DNA from: an uncultured Chitinophaga sp.
GTDB lineage: Bacteria > Bacteroidota > Bacteroidia > Chitinophagales > Chitinophagaceae
Assembly (NCBI RefSeq): GCF_937898475.1
Contig: NZ_CALEJS010000042.1
Location: 186,001-250,000 of the forward strand
DNA: 64,000 nucleotides
Direction: 5' to 3'
Part shown: one piece after another, positions 53,294-62,256 of the stretch
Numbering within the stretch: position 1 is the stretch's first letter
Layout: every line of letters begins with the position of its first letter
Made by a program: the position numbers and the translations under genes
Notes under the pieces: generated by a model
What the model saw: the letters and a program-made list of their open reading frames with translations, nothing else
The model's database searches: none
Told to the model about the DNA's origin: nothing

Positions 53294-53788
53294 TTATAAG
53301 AATAGTTGTTTTAATCCGTTCCAGAGTTTTCCTTTCAGCAATTTGTCTGCAGCAATCATTTCCAGCGGGTGGGAAAACAGCAGCTGTATGCCGCCCACAC
53401 TATGCACCTGGTATTCAGGCAGGGGCTCTAGTCCAAGACTGGCCGGTGTGATGCCGAATACCACGCATTTCCGCATATTGACGGCCTGTTGCCACATGGC
53501 GAGTGGTGTGTTGGGGACCTGAGCCGTATTCACCAGTGCTACATCCTGCATGCCCAGTTTACAGGCATTTAAAATATTTGTAAGCAGGTTGAATAATTCA
53601 TCATTTAAGTAAGCACTGTTTTCATTTTGTATGAATAGAGCGATGTTTTTTTGATTTTCTCCTAAATATTTGATTTTCGGCAGCGGCTTCTGCTCCTTTA
53701 CAACAGGGGCGCTTTTCCCGGGAATGATAGGCTGATTATATATCCTGGCCAGTAAGTACGGGTCCAGCTGCAGTTGATCAAAAGACAT
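53294..53788 (-). CDS. Unknown cytosolic protein upstream of rdgB
   Basis: A 164-residue protein with no signal or membrane segment. The N-terminal third is Pro/Lys-rich (PIIPGKSAPVVKEQKPLPKI) and the remainder looks like a compact alpha/beta domain (KNIALFIQNENSAYLND, MRKCVVFGITPASLGL, IQLLFSHPLEMIAADKLLKG). I do not recognise the family with confidence; distant resemblance to replication-clamp-loader psi-like proteins was considered but is not supported by a clear motif. It is the first gene of the rdgB operon. Confidence 0.7.
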   Translation of the reverse strand: MSFDQLQLDPYLLARIYNQPIIPGKSAPVVKEQKPLPKIKYLGENQKNIALFIQNENSAYLNDELFNLLTNILNACKLGMQDVALVNTAQVPNTPLAMWQQAVNMRKCVVFGITPASLGLEPLPEYQVHSVGGIQLLFSHPLEMIAADKLLKGKLWNGLKQLFL

Positions 53789-53878
53789 AAATATTGGTTT
53801 AAGTATTCATGTGATCATTCCCGCTTGGGGAAAAATCAGTTTATTTGCGTAAAAATATTGAGATAAAATTGATTAACC

Positions 53879-54988
53879 ATGATGGTAGTAGATTATAAAG
53901 GCGTAAATGCTCCGGCAATGGAAGAAGCTGCAAAGCGGATCAAGGTTAGCAAAACCACGCAGAGCCGTATTGGTGAGGTGGATTTCAATAACCTGGTGTT
54001 CGGGAAGAAATATGCAGACCATATGCTGGTAGCTGATTTTGACGGTAGGGATTGGCATGACGCCCAGATACTGCCTTTTCAGAACCTGTCTATAAGCCCT
54101 TCCAACGCTGCCTGGCATTACGGGCAGGCCATTTTTGAGGGAATCAAGGCCTATAAGGACCAGGAAGGCCGTCCAATGATCTTCCGCCCTTATGATAATT
54201 ATAACCGTTTCAACCTTTCTGCAGAAAGGATGGGCATGCCATCTGTTCCGGAATGGCTGTTCATTGGCGGCATGGCCCGGCTGATCAGCCTGGACCGCGA
54301 CTGGATACCCACCGGTGAAGGATGCTCCCTTTACCTGCGCCCGTTCATGATCGCAGCAGATGAGTTTATCGGGGTCCGTCCTTCTGAAACATATAAGTTC
54401 GTGATCATCAACTCTCCGTCCGGCGCTTATTTCAACAAGCCGATCAAGCTGCTGGTACAGGATAAATTTATCCGTGCCTTCCCCGGTGGTGTTGGATACG
54501 CCAAAGCTGCAGGCAATTACGGCGGGGCCATGTATCCCACCATGCAGGCCCGCAAACAGGGGTTTGACCAGATATTGTGGGTAGACGGTATGGAGCACAA
54601 ATACCTGCAGGAGTGTGGCACAATGAACGTATTTACTATTATTGGCAATAAGGCGCTCACGCCTGATCTTACCCAGGGCACCATCCTGGCCGGTGTTACC
54701 CGCGCCAGCGTAATGACCCTGCTGGAAGATATGGGCCTCACCGTAGAAGAACGCCCAGTGTCCATAGACGAGATCGTTGTTGCCTGGAAAGACGGCACCC
54801 TGCGCGAAGTGTTCGGGACCGGTACCGCTGCCAGCGTAGCCTACGTCGAGCAGCTGGACTACAAAGAGCACTCCATCCGGCTGGACCCCTCCCACTACGA
54901 CGTTGGCGCTGAGGTCATCAAACGTTTGGACGCCATCCGCACCGGGAAGGCTCAAGATGCCAGGGGGTGGAACTTCGTTATTAATTAG
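53879..54988 (+). CDS. ilvE: Branched-chain amino acid aminotransferase
   Basis: A 369-residue fold-type IV PLP aminotransferase interconverting leucine, isoleucine and valine with their 2-oxo acids. The PLP lysine is Lys209 in GYAKAAGNYG; LSPSNAAWHYGQAIFEG-like segment (here ISPSNAAWHYGQAIFEG) and LYLRPFMIAAD are characteristic of the eukaryote-like, longer branched-chain group. The final VFGTGTAASVAYVE block is present. A hairpin about 150 bases downstream may end the transcript. Confidence 0.95.
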   Translation: MMVVDYKGVNAPAMEEAAKRIKVSKTTQSRIGEVDFNNLVFGKKYADHMLVADFDGRDWHDAQILPFQNLSISPSNAAWHYGQAIFEGIKAYKDQEGRPMIFRPYDNYNRFNLSAERMGMPSVPEWLFIGGMARLISLDRDWIPTGEGCSLYLRPFMIAADEFIGVRPSETYKFVIINSPSGAYFNKPIKLLVQDKFIRAFPGGVGYAKAAGNYGGAMYPTMQARKQGFDQILWVDGMEHKYLQECGTMNVFTIIGNKALTPDLTQGTILAGVTRASVMTLLEDMGLTVEERPVSIDEIVVAWKDGTLREVFGTGTAASVAYVEQLDYKEHSIRLDPSHYDVGAEVIKRLDAIRTGKAQDARGWNFVIN

Positions 54989-55140
54989 TAATGAATAATT
55001 AATAATTGCAGAGGGGCCTGAAAGCATGTTTAGATGGGAAGAAATTATTTAGAGATTGATAACATATTAAATATTTGGGTGTTTCTGGCATTCTAATTTT
55101 AATTATTGATTTTTAATTCTTTTAGTTGTGTTATATTATG

Positions 55141-55173
55141 AAACGGGCTGTTTCCTTGTGAAATGGCCTGTTT
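55141..55173 (+). terminator. Possible terminator downstream of ilvE
   Basis: AAACGGGCTGTTTC (55141-55154) and GAAATGGCCTGTTT (55160-55173) can form a 14-bp RNA stem with three G-U pairs and a 5-base loop, followed by TATTTATT. It is 150 bases past the ilvE stop and just before the next gene, so its assignment is tentative. Confidence 0.5.
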
Positions 55174-55199
55174 TATTTATTAATTATTAATTTTGACCC

Positions 55200-55484
55200 A
55201 TGACGATCTCCGCCTTTAAAGCCACGCTCGGGAACCCGGCTCCGCCGGAGGGCCTTTCTGCCCCTCTGCAGGCCATGTGGTGGGATGGTAAGGGTAACTG
55301 GGACAGGGCGCATGACATTGCGCAGGATATCGAAAATGGTACCGGCTCTTGGATACATGCCTACCTGCACCGCAAGGAAGGCGACCGCTCCAATGCCGCC
55401 TACTGGTACTCGAGGGCAGGTAAAAGTATGCCGTTCAGCACCCTGGAAGAGGAATGGGAACAGCTGGTAACCGCCCTCTTGTAA
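55200..55484 (+). CDS. Conserved small hypothetical protein
   Basis: A 94-residue cytosolic protein rich in Trp and Tyr. It reads NWDRAHDIAQDIENGTGSW then IHAYLHRKEGDRSNAAYWYS (about 33-71), which resembles a short tetratricopeptide-type helical hairpin. Similar short proteins occur in many bacteria with no known function. Its stop is about 50 bases before the rpsL promoter. Confidence 0.72.
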   Translation: MTISAFKATLGNPAPPEGLSAPLQAMWWDGKGNWDRAHDIAQDIENGTGSWIHAYLHRKEGDRSNAAYWYSRAGKSMPFSTLEEEWEQLVTALL

Positions 55485-55534
55485 GTGTAGATCCCGCCGG
55501 ATGTTGAATTTATTTTGGGATTTAGATGATTGGA

Positions 55535-55566
55535 TTTGGAATTTAATTGAGTTCGTTTTACCTTTG
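55535..55566 (+). promoter_or_regulatory. Promoter of rpsL-rpsG
   Basis: TTTG at 55535-55538 and TACCTTTG at 55559-55566, spaced 20 bases, form a near-ideal Bacteroidota promoter 70 bases before the rpsL start. The same TACCTTTG element occurs before fusA. Confidence 0.8.
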
Positions 55567-55635
55567 CCCTCCCAAAATCCTGTTTTGGACTTTGGAATGT
55601 CATTATAAACCGACAGCATAAAAAATAGGTTAAGA

Positions 55636-56016
55636 ATGCCTACTATACAACAATTAGTAAGAAAAGGAAGAGAAATTATCCGGGCTAAATCAAAGTCCAG
55701 GGCATTAGATAGCTGCCCCCAGCGCCGTGGTGTATGCACCCGTGTTTACACTACCACGCCTAAGAAACCTAACTCTGCCCTCCGTAAGGTGGCTAAAGTG
55801 AAGCTGACCAATAAAATAGAGGTGATCGCATATATACCCGGTGAGGGTCATAACCTGCAGGAGCACTCTATCGTATTGATCCGTGGTGGTAGGGTAAAGG
55901 ATCTGCCGGGTGTACGTTATCATATAGTACGCGGTTCCCTGGATACTGCCGGTGTGAAGGACAGGAAACAGAGCCGTTCCAAGTATGGTACCAAAAAGGA
56001 AAAGGCTAAGAAATAA
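55636..56016 (+). CDS. rpsL: 30S ribosomal protein S12
   Basis: A 126-residue protein with the complete S12 signature: PTIQQLVRKGREIIRAKSKS (near the start), the RRGVCTRVYTTTPKKPNSAL loop (decoding centre, where streptomycin resistance mutations map to Lys residues), and GVKDRKQSRSKYGTK. S12 helps fidelity at the A site of the small subunit. It is followed 31 bases later by rpsG. Confidence 0.98.
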   Translation: MPTIQQLVRKGREIIRAKSKSRALDSCPQRRGVCTRVYTTTPKKPNSALRKVAKVKLTNKIEVIAYIPGEGHNLQEHSIVLIRGGRVKDLPGVRYHIVRGSLDTAGVKDRKQSRSKYGTKKEKAKK

Positions 56017-56047
56017 TTTTAATCTTCAAGTGAAATTTTTCAGATAA

Positions 56048-56515
56048 ATGAGAAAGCAAGCTGCTAAAAAATTACCATTGGCTCCGGATCCCCGGTTCAA
56101 CGATAAGCTGGTGACCCGTTTCGTGAATAACGTAATGGAGCAAGGAAAGAAGAGCATTGCCTACAAAATATTCTATGACGCTATAGATAAGGTAAGCCAG
56201 ATAACCGGCGAAAACGGTTACGAGGTGTGGAGGAAAGCGTTGAATAACGTTACCCCTGCTGTAGAAGTTAGAAGCCGCCGTATCGGTGGTGCTACCTTCC
56301 AGATCCCTTCTGAGGTACGTGCAGACAGGAAAGTGTCATTGAGTATTAAATGGCTGGTACGTTACGCTGGTGAAAGGAATGGTAAGAGCATGGCTGAGAA
56401 ACTGGCTAACGAGATCGTAGCTGCCAGCAAAGGTGAAGGTGCTGCTTTCAAGAAGAAAGAAGATACCCACCGTATGGCTGAAGCCAACAAGGCATTCTCC
56501 CACTTCAGGGTATAG
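56048..56515 (+). CDS. rpsG: 30S ribosomal protein S7
   Basis: A 155-residue S7 protein: MRKQAAKKLPLAPDPRFND at the start, the VTRFVNNVMEQGKKSIAYKI helix, and RRIGGATFQIPSEVR. S7 nucleates assembly of the 30S head on 16S rRNA. It ends the short rpsL-rpsG operon, with a strong terminator at 56550-56592. fusA, which usually follows, is displaced by about 5.8 kb. Confidence 0.98.
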   Translation: MRKQAAKKLPLAPDPRFNDKLVTRFVNNVMEQGKKSIAYKIFYDAIDKVSQITGENGYEVWRKALNNVTPAVEVRSRRIGGATFQIPSEVRADRKVSLSIKWLVRYAGERNGKSMAEKLANEIVAASKGEGAAFKKKEDTHRMAEANKAFSHFRV

Positions 56516-56549
56516 TAATACGCTCACAAACGTATTTAAGATATATACG

Positions 56550-56592
56550 GCAGAAAGCATGCAGGAACATACCGCGTGCTTTCTGCTTTTTT
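56550..56592 (+). terminator. Terminator of rpsL-rpsG
   Basis: GCAGAAAGCA (56550-56559) pairs with TGCTTTCTGC (56577-56586), and a TTTTTT run follows. It isolates the ribosomal pair from downstream genes. Confidence 0.88.
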
Positions 56593-56643
56593 GTATAAGC
56601 GGCATTCCAGCTAATGACCACGGAAACAGGCTTAAGACATAAA

Positions 56644-56682
56644 CAGCAGGGCCGGGATGTGTATCACATCCCGGCCCTGCTG
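56644..56682 (-). terminator. Long perfect hairpin after the collagen-like gene
   Basis: An uninterrupted 18-bp stem (56644-56661 with 56665-56682, beginning CAGCAGGGCC) with only a 3-base loop TAT. On the minus strand it follows the collagen-like gene stop by 30 bases and is followed by TTTATG. It is likely a terminator, and unusually stable. Confidence 0.75.
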
Positions 56683-56712
56683 CCTTCCGCCCAGCGGGCA
56701 ATTGCCCGGGGC

Positions 56713-59706
56713 CTATTTCACGTTCACCAGTACTTTAATTTTTCCTTTTCCCTGCCCTTCAAAGCTTTCCAGGGCCTTACCAATGATCTGACCCGGCCTT
56801 ACCTTGTCCGGATCCGCTTTCATGGCATGACCCGGCACACTGGAGGTCACCAGCAGGTCGCCTCTGCGGATGGCGCCGTTCTCAGCGCATACCTTGGTAG
56901 GTATCACCCCGATCACACCCATCGGCACTTTATCTGAAAGGTCTGTTTCAATGTGTTCTTCTGTTAGCAGCACGCCGGGCCGAGTAGCATACACACCGGC
57001 CACCAGGGTAGAGTAAGCTTCAGCTGATCTTTCTACTGTACGGTCTGCATCCACAGCAATCACCAGTACATCGCCCGGTTCATACTGGCTGATGGAGCCG
57101 CTCACATCAAAGGCTTCTGCCACGTCTGCGCCGCTGCTCTGGGTACCGCCATTAAAGAAACCCCTGCCGGCGGCATTGATCCTGGCAACATTCACTGAGC
57201 CGGGATTACCTGACCTGAATACGGCGATACTGCCATTACTATGCTGTTCAACGGTGAGCACCGGGTTGGTATTGGAGGTGTTATAATTCACAAAACGGGC
57301 GGCCCTTCCCTGGCTGAAGTTGGGTGTCCAGGCGTAGATCGCACTACCGGTACCATCTGCGGTGGTTTCCACACCGTCGCCGGTATTGCTCGCATTAGCG
57401 GTAACACCATTGCCGTTACCATCTGCAATGGCAATCAGCGCCGGACCGTTACCCGCGGGGTTGGAGGCATGGAACAAACCACCATAGCCACCCGTACCAG
57501 AAGAAACGCCATAGATGCCGGCTGTACCGAAGTTGGAAAACTGGGAATTTACCTCGCCTCTTACCGCCGCCTTTGTACCGGTTACGTTATCTACCTTAAA
57601 ATTGCCTGCAATGCCATTCCCCTCGGTGGTAACCGTGACTGCATCGCTCGTACTGGTCTTATTAAAAATATGAAAGCGCCCGGCACGGCCTGTTGAAAAG
57701 TTGGGCACCCAGGCATACAGGGAATTACCTGCCCCGTCAACATTTGCCTCTATGGCATTGCCATCTTTACTGGCGTTAGCGGTAAAGGCATTGCCATTAC
57801 CATCTTGGATGGATACCAGCGTAGCGGTGTTGCCGTTGGTGTTAGACGAGTGGAACAGCCCTGCAAAGCCGCCTGAACCGGAGGATGTTCCGAAAATGGC
57901 CGCAGCGCCGAAGTTGGCGAAGATAGTTTTTACCTCGCTTCTTACTCCTGCCGCCACGCTGTTGGTATTATTGACCAGGAAAGAGGCCGCATTGCCCTGG
58001 GTGTTGTCGGGAATATTACCGTTGCCGCTGGTTTCTACCTCCAGGGTATTGCCGGCTGTGTTGGTGGCGTTGAAGTTCTCGAAACGCCCGGCACGCCCGG
58101 TGCTGTTATTTAATCCTACCTGCCCCAACACCCCGATACCGGTGCCGCTGGTATTGGTGGCCACAAAACCACGTACGCCGTAACCACCGCCATCATTGCG
58201 GCCTACTACTGCGCCGGCAATATCGCTCGTGGTGCGACCTACCACGGCTTCGCCGTTGCCATTATTATCGCCCACTATACCTGCAGAGGTTTGCGCGGTG
58301 GTAGTACCGTGAACGCCAAAGCCTGAAGTCGCACTGCTTCGTATACCGGTGCCACCGCCGATAGTGCTGACATTGACAACCGTTCCGTTACCTACCGTAT
58401 TGGCCACTATTACATTATTGTTGTTCGCATTGTTATAGATGGAAAAGTTGGCAGCTACACCGTTGTTGGAAGTAGCATTTAATCCCGTACCGGTATTACT
58501 GTTGGCATATACGCCATAACCGTTTGCGCTGGCATTTCCATATACGCCCAGGCCATTGGGCGTAACGCCGTATACGCCCCATCCGCTGCCTGCCTGTGAG
58601 CCATAAACACCCACGCCCAGGCCGCCGGTGCCATTATTGATGCCTCTTACGCCCGCGGAAAAGCCGCCCGGACCTGCGGAAGAAACAATGCCGCGGATGG
58701 CTGCAATATTGGAAGTGTTGGTGTTGTTCACCCCTTCCAGGGAAGTACCATCGCCATTATTGGTAATGCTGAAGAGGGTGGCCGCATTATTTTCAATAGC
58801 GCTGTAGGGCAGGGTAAAACCGCCACCGCCGCCACCGGTATTATCAGCAGCCGGGGTCCAGTTAACACCATCAAATTTCAGTACCTGTCCGGCTGCCGGT
58901 GTTGTGCCGGATACTGGTACAGTTTGAATCTTGGCCACGGTGGGATCAGGATAAGTGCCTGCCAGGTCGCCCCCCGCAGGTGCGCTGTTGATGCTGCCAG
59001 CTGGTCCCTGAGGTCCGGCAGGACCTGCCGGACCTGCTGGTCCAGCTGGTCCCGCAGGTCCTGCTGGCCCTGCTGGTCCAACTGTTCCGGCGGGTCCTAT
59101 GGGTCCTGCAGGCCCAGCTGGTCCCTGGGCCCCTGTTGGGCCCGGAGCGCCTACCGCACCGGGTAAGCCTTGCGGTCCGGGCAATCCCGGATCACCGGCT
59201 GGTCCTTCCGGTCCTGCAGGCCCAGCTGGTCCGGTCGCTCCAGCGGGTCCGGCTGGTCCTACAGGCCCCGCTGGTCCGGCTGGACCCTGGGGGCCGGGGC
59301 TGCCGTTAGCGGCGTATAAGGCGAAGGGAACGCTTTTCAGCGGGGTAGTGCCCAGCGTTTCAAAGCTGCCACCGCCTGCTGCAGCTTCAACCTTCAGGTA
59401 TTGGTTAGCGTTGCCCCAGGGAACAGCGGCAAAGGTGCCGGTTACCGGGGTACCGTTACCGATCTGCAGGGTGAAGAGTCCCAGCTGGTTGGTGGTAACA
59501 CTGTGCGTTTCCTGGTATTGTACCGGTCCGTTGGCAGCGCCTCCCAGTATGGATATACGCACATTGAGCGACTGGTTAGATAAAAGGGTGCCGCTCGCAT
59601 TACGGGCTACCGCCTGGTAATTAATGCCGTTTAACCCGCTTTGGGCCTGCACGCTGCCGGTCAGGCACATAAATAAAAGTATAGTAAGTATAAATAGTTT
59701 TTGCAT
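56713..59706 (-). CDS. Collagen-like surface protein with repeated domains
   Basis: A 997-residue secreted protein. It has a signal peptide (KLFILTILLFMCLTGSVQAQ) and an N-terminal beta-rich domain (22-133, LNGINYQAVARNASG). Residues 135-239 are an unbroken collagen-like Gly-X-Y tract. A Gly/Asn/Thr-rich region follows, with several near-duplicate blocks of about 100 residues (SGSGGFAGLFHSSNTNGN and SGTGGYGGLFHASNPAGNG are paired). A C-terminal domain (about 870-997, LVTSSVPGHAMKADP) resembles those at the end of tail-fibre-like bacterial surface proteins. No T9SS sorting domain was seen at its own end. Role may be adhesion; unproven. Neighbours are T9SS-related. Confidence 0.82.
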   Translation of the reverse strand: MQKLFILTILLFMCLTGSVQAQSGLNGINYQAVARNASGTLLSNQSLNVRISILGGAANGPVQYQETHSVTTNQLGLFTLQIGNGTPVTGTFAAVPWGNANQYLKVEAAAGGGSFETLGTTPLKSVPFALYAANGSPGPQGPAGPAGPVGPAGPAGATGPAGPAGPEGPAGDPGLPGPQGLPGAVGAPGPTGAQGPAGPAGPIGPAGTVGPAGPAGPAGPAGPAGPAGPAGPQGPAGSINSAPAGGDLAGTYPDPTVAKIQTVPVSGTTPAAGQVLKFDGVNWTPAADNTGGGGGGFTLPYSAIENNAATLFSITNNGDGTSLEGVNNTNTSNIAAIRGIVSSAGPGGFSAGVRGINNGTGGLGVGVYGSQAGSGWGVYGVTPNGLGVYGNASANGYGVYANSNTGTGLNATSNNGVAANFSIYNNANNNNVIVANTVGNGTVVNVSTIGGGTGIRSSATSGFGVHGTTTAQTSAGIVGDNNGNGEAVVGRTTSDIAGAVVGRNDGGGYGVRGFVATNTSGTGIGVLGQVGLNNSTGRAGRFENFNATNTAGNTLEVETSGNGNIPDNTQGNAASFLVNNTNSVAAGVRSEVKTIFANFGAAAIFGTSSGSGGFAGLFHSSNTNGNTATLVSIQDGNGNAFTANASKDGNAIEANVDGAGNSLYAWVPNFSTGRAGRFHIFNKTSTSDAVTVTTEGNGIAGNFKVDNVTGTKAAVRGEVNSQFSNFGTAGIYGVSSGTGGYGGLFHASNPAGNGPALIAIADGNGNGVTANASNTGDGVETTADGTGSAIYAWTPNFSQGRAARFVNYNTSNTNPVLTVEQHSNGSIAVFRSGNPGSVNVARINAAGRGFFNGGTQSSGADVAEAFDVSGSISQYEPGDVLVIAVDADRTVERSAEAYSTLVAGVYATRPGVLLTEEHIETDLSDKVPMGVIGVIPTKVCAENGAIRRGDLLVTSSVPGHAMKADPDKVRPGQIIGKALESFEGQGKGKIKVLVNVK
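58990..59304 (-). repeat. Collagen-type Gly-X-Y repeat tract
   Basis: The 315 bases encode about 35 uninterrupted Gly-X-Y triplets (residues 135-239), mostly GPA, GPQ, GPV, GAP and GLP. The DNA is rich in CCTGCAGGTCC-like repeats, which makes it prone to slippage and assembly errors. A Gly-Pro-Ala run near its C-terminal end repeats seven times. Confidence 0.9.
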
Positions 59707-59718
59707 GTGTATCGGATT

Positions 59719-60078
59719 TTATTGTTGGGGAACTGGCGCCTTCTGGATCTTTACAGGCGGTGCTTTGGCAGCGGCCTCGCTTACCGGGATATCGGAAGGC
59801 AATGGCTGTCTGCCGGCCGTTGTTGCGGAGCGGGGAGCCACCCTGCGAAGGCTGCCGGCGTTAGTGGCGCCCGGCTGGTAATTAGTGAATATCAGGCTCC
59901 TGGTTGAGGTGGCCGTAGCACGCGGATCTGCCTTCACTTCCATTTTCTGGGAAGAAAGATCCTGCTGGAAATTAGGGAACAGCTTATCCCTGGTGCGCTG
60001 GCTTTGCGCACTGGCGCCCACACAGAACGCCATCATAAGGATCAGGGTAAGGGTAGCACTAGTGAAGCTCCTTTTCAT
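59719..60078 (-). CDS. Small secreted protein of unknown function
   Basis: A 119-residue protein beginning at the ATG at 60078 with a signal peptide (FTSATLTLILMMAFCVGASA, then Q). The rest is low in hydrophobic residues and ends in a Pro/Lys/Gln tail (KAPPVKIQKAPVPQQ). No domain was recognised. It is 12 bases upstream of the collagen-like gene on the same strand and probably in its operon, so it may be a partner or anchor. Confidence 0.68.
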   Translation of the reverse strand: MKRSFTSATLTLILMMAFCVGASAQSQRTRDKLFPNFQQDLSSQKMEVKADPRATATSTRSLIFTNYQPGATNAGSLRRVAPRSATTAGRQPLPSDIPVSEAAAKAPPVKIQKAPVPQQ

Positions 60079-60169
60079 ATAGTTTGATTTGAGTTTGATG
60101 ATTAGAAAATCATGCTGGCCGGCGATCACATAAGCCCTGCTATGAGCTATATGGAACATCGGCTTCAGA

Positions 60170-61318
60170 CTATTTCGGACGGGTATATACCAGTGAGAAT
60201 TTGAACGTATTACGCTGCCAGATGCCCGAAGTAGGCATCAGGTAGGCGACATCCAGTTCAAGGAAATTGATCCTTACCCCCAGGCCGGTGCTGAAATGCT
60301 GACGATACCCCTTGTTGGGGTTCTCGTGAAAGTAGCCGGCGCGTACAAAGAACTGGTGCTGGTAAGTATATTCCAGGCCTGCCGCAATGGTAAGCTCCCG
60401 CAGCTCTTCTCCAAAGCCGCCGGGGGCATCGGTGAAGGAGCTGAAAAGGGCAGATGCCACACCACGGTTGGGATCTTTTCCTTTCTCTATGACATCGGTG
60501 GGCTGGCCGTTCTGATCCACCTGGTAGATGGGCGGTGTGGGCGCCAGCAGTTTGTTGATGTCTGCCAGCACTGTGAACTGGTGCTCGCTGGTATTGACAA
60601 AGGAATAGCCGCCGCCGATGCGCAGGTTCATGGGCAGGAAGGTTTTGCGGTTGTTATCGTCCGTATACTGCAGCTTTGAACCAATGTTGGTAAAGCTGAT
60701 GCCCCAGCAATAACGGTTGCCAAAATCCAGGTTGTCTGCCTTGTTCTGGTAGTACAGGCTAACGTCGCCGGCTATAGCGGAAGCAGGTTGCTGCTGCAGG
60801 CCGTTATAGGTGCCCTGTCCCAGCTGGCTGCGGATGTAACGGGCAGCTACGGCCAGGGAGAAATGCTGGCCCAGTTTACGGGCATATGCGGCGTCAATGG
60901 CGTATTCAATGGCGCGGTACTGCTGCAGCATTATGCCATTTTCATCCCGGAAAGTAACATTGCCGTGGTTGAAATACTTTAGGGAGGCGCCCACCCCTTC
61001 ATTTTCATTGAAGTTTTTGAAGGCGGCCATATGGCCCATATGAGTCTTATGGTTGTTTACTTCCCACATCCAGGGTGAATATGATGCGCTGAGTCCCCAG
61101 TCGCCGGCAAACACGATCTTGGCTGCGTTGCCAAAGAGGTCATTGGCGTCCGGCTCCAGCCCGGTTACTGCATCGCCGAGGGCGCCGCTGCGGGCGTCCG
61201 GATTAATAAGCAGGAAAGAAGCCCCTGCGTTCACCGGCTTTTCCTGCGTTTTCTGCGCCGCCAGCGGTAACGCCGCTAAGAGCAGGCAGGCAGGTAGTAG
61301 AGTAAATCGGTATTGCAT
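60170..61318 (-). CDS. porV: Type IX secretion system outer-membrane protein PorV (LptO)
   Basis: A 382-residue outer-membrane barrel of the FadL/PorV class. After the signal peptide (LLPACLLLAALPLAAQ) the family segment NAGASFLLINPDARSGALGD begins the mature protein, and FGNAAKIVFAGDWGLSASYSPWM follows (split). The protein ends with KFSLVYTRPK. PorV binds the C-terminal sorting domain of T9SS cargo and helps carry it to the surface attachment complex. The next gene encodes a cargo-like protein with such a domain. Confidence 0.9.
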   Translation of the reverse strand: MQYRFTLLPACLLLAALPLAAQKTQEKPVNAGASFLLINPDARSGALGDAVTGLEPDANDLFGNAAKIVFAGDWGLSASYSPWMWEVNNHKTHMGHMAAFKNFNENEGVGASLKYFNHGNVTFRDENGIMLQQYRAIEYAIDAAYARKLGQHFSLAVAARYIRSQLGQGTYNGLQQQPASAIAGDVSLYYQNKADNLDFGNRYCWGISFTNIGSKLQYTDDNNRKTFLPMNLRIGGGYSFVNTSEHQFTVLADINKLLAPTPPIYQVDQNGQPTDVIEKGKDPNRGVASALFSSFTDAPGGFGEELRELTIAAGLEYTYQHQFFVRAGYFHENPNKGYRQHFSTGLGVRINFLELDVAYLMPTSGIWQRNTFKFSLVYTRPK

Positions 61319-61328
61319 AGTGAGCTGT

Positions 61329-61829
61329 TTATTGAATGATCAGTTTTTCGAAGTATACTTTCCCGTTAATGTTCAGCATAACGGTGTAAATGCCTGCGGG
61401 GAAACGGTTTACCGGGATGGGAATGATCACTTGTCCGGGCCCGTAGTGCTGGAACTGCTGGTACATCATCTGACCGGCGGCGTTGATCAGCCTGAAAAGC
61501 ACGGAGGTTTGCGTGAGCAGGTCAAACTGTACCTTCACTGTAACAGAAGCAGGGTTGGGGTACAGTATATAGTTTTTGATGGCGTCTTCGCCGGGTGTTA
61601 AAGGAGGCAATTCCGGCTGCTGAAAGCCTTCGGTCAGCATCAGGCTGCCCCCGCCCAGGGTACTGATGGCCGGTTCGCCAACTGTATACTGGATCAGGAT
61701 GTTGCCGATAAGGCCACTGCCCCCTGTACTAGCCGTCACCTGCCTTTGGAGCACCAGTTGTGCCCGGGCGGTAAGTGACCATAACAGGCTCATGAAGGTG
61801 ATTGCGCATAATAAGTAGATCAATTTCAT
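61329..61829 (-). CDS. Secreted protein with T9SS type A sorting domain
   Basis: A 166-residue protein beginning at the ATG at 61829 with a signal peptide (LIYLLCAITFMSLLWSLTARAQ, split). A short N-terminal region is followed by a C-terminal type A T9SS sorting domain: NYILYPNPASVTVKVQFDL, GQMMYQQ, and IPVNRFPAGIYTVMLNINGK ending KLIIQ. The domain targets the protein to the T9SS and is normally cleaved. It lies 10 bases upstream of porV on the same strand. Confidence 0.9.
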   Translation of the reverse strand: MKLIYLLCAITFMSLLWSLTARAQLVLQRQVTASTGGSGLIGNILIQYTVGEPAISTLGGGSLMLTEGFQQPELPPLTPGEDAIKNYILYPNPASVTVKVQFDLLTQTSVLFRLINAAGQMMYQQFQHYGPGQVIIPIPVNRFPAGIYTVMLNINGKVYFEKLIIQ

Positions 61830-62256
61830 GTAGTTATGTTTTATGAAGTAGTTTGATGATGACAAAAACAAGGCTATGCCCCTCAAAGCGCCTGACGGCC
61901 CTGGGCATTAGGTGTACCATAAAAAAATAAAGTGGATACTATCGGAAGCCGAACGGCTGCCGTTATATAAATAGCATTACATAGGTGTGTTCAGTTTTAT
62001 CATGCAATAGCAGTTTGAGGTGGTGAAGTAAAAGGGTATACGTATCGTACTCTGCAAACGCTGGGGAAACACGAAACAAAAATTATTTAATTACGGCAGG
62101 CGGTCAACCGCTACTTCCTGTTTGGTTAAAATCGGGCTGTAGTTGGTAGGATGAATGCTATATGTGGTTTTGACATTATTACTTATAATTCAATTTATTA
62201 ATCCGTATTGCCTCCTAATTGTTAAAGGGAAATAACATTCCGGCAATATGGAGTAG

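Noticed and set aside
53873..55027. A 384-codon minus-strand frame opposite ilvE
   Set aside because: It mirrors a clearly recognised ilvE on the plus strand and has no recognisable domain.
56644..56682. The 18-bp hairpin as a possible CRISPR repeat or small RNA
   Set aside because: It occurs once only and sits exactly where a terminator for the collagen-like gene is expected.
56750..59700. Long plus-strand frames opposite the collagen-like gene, some rich in Gly and Pro
   Set aside because: They are shadows of the repeated Gly-X-Y coding sequence; no start context or independent protein features support them.
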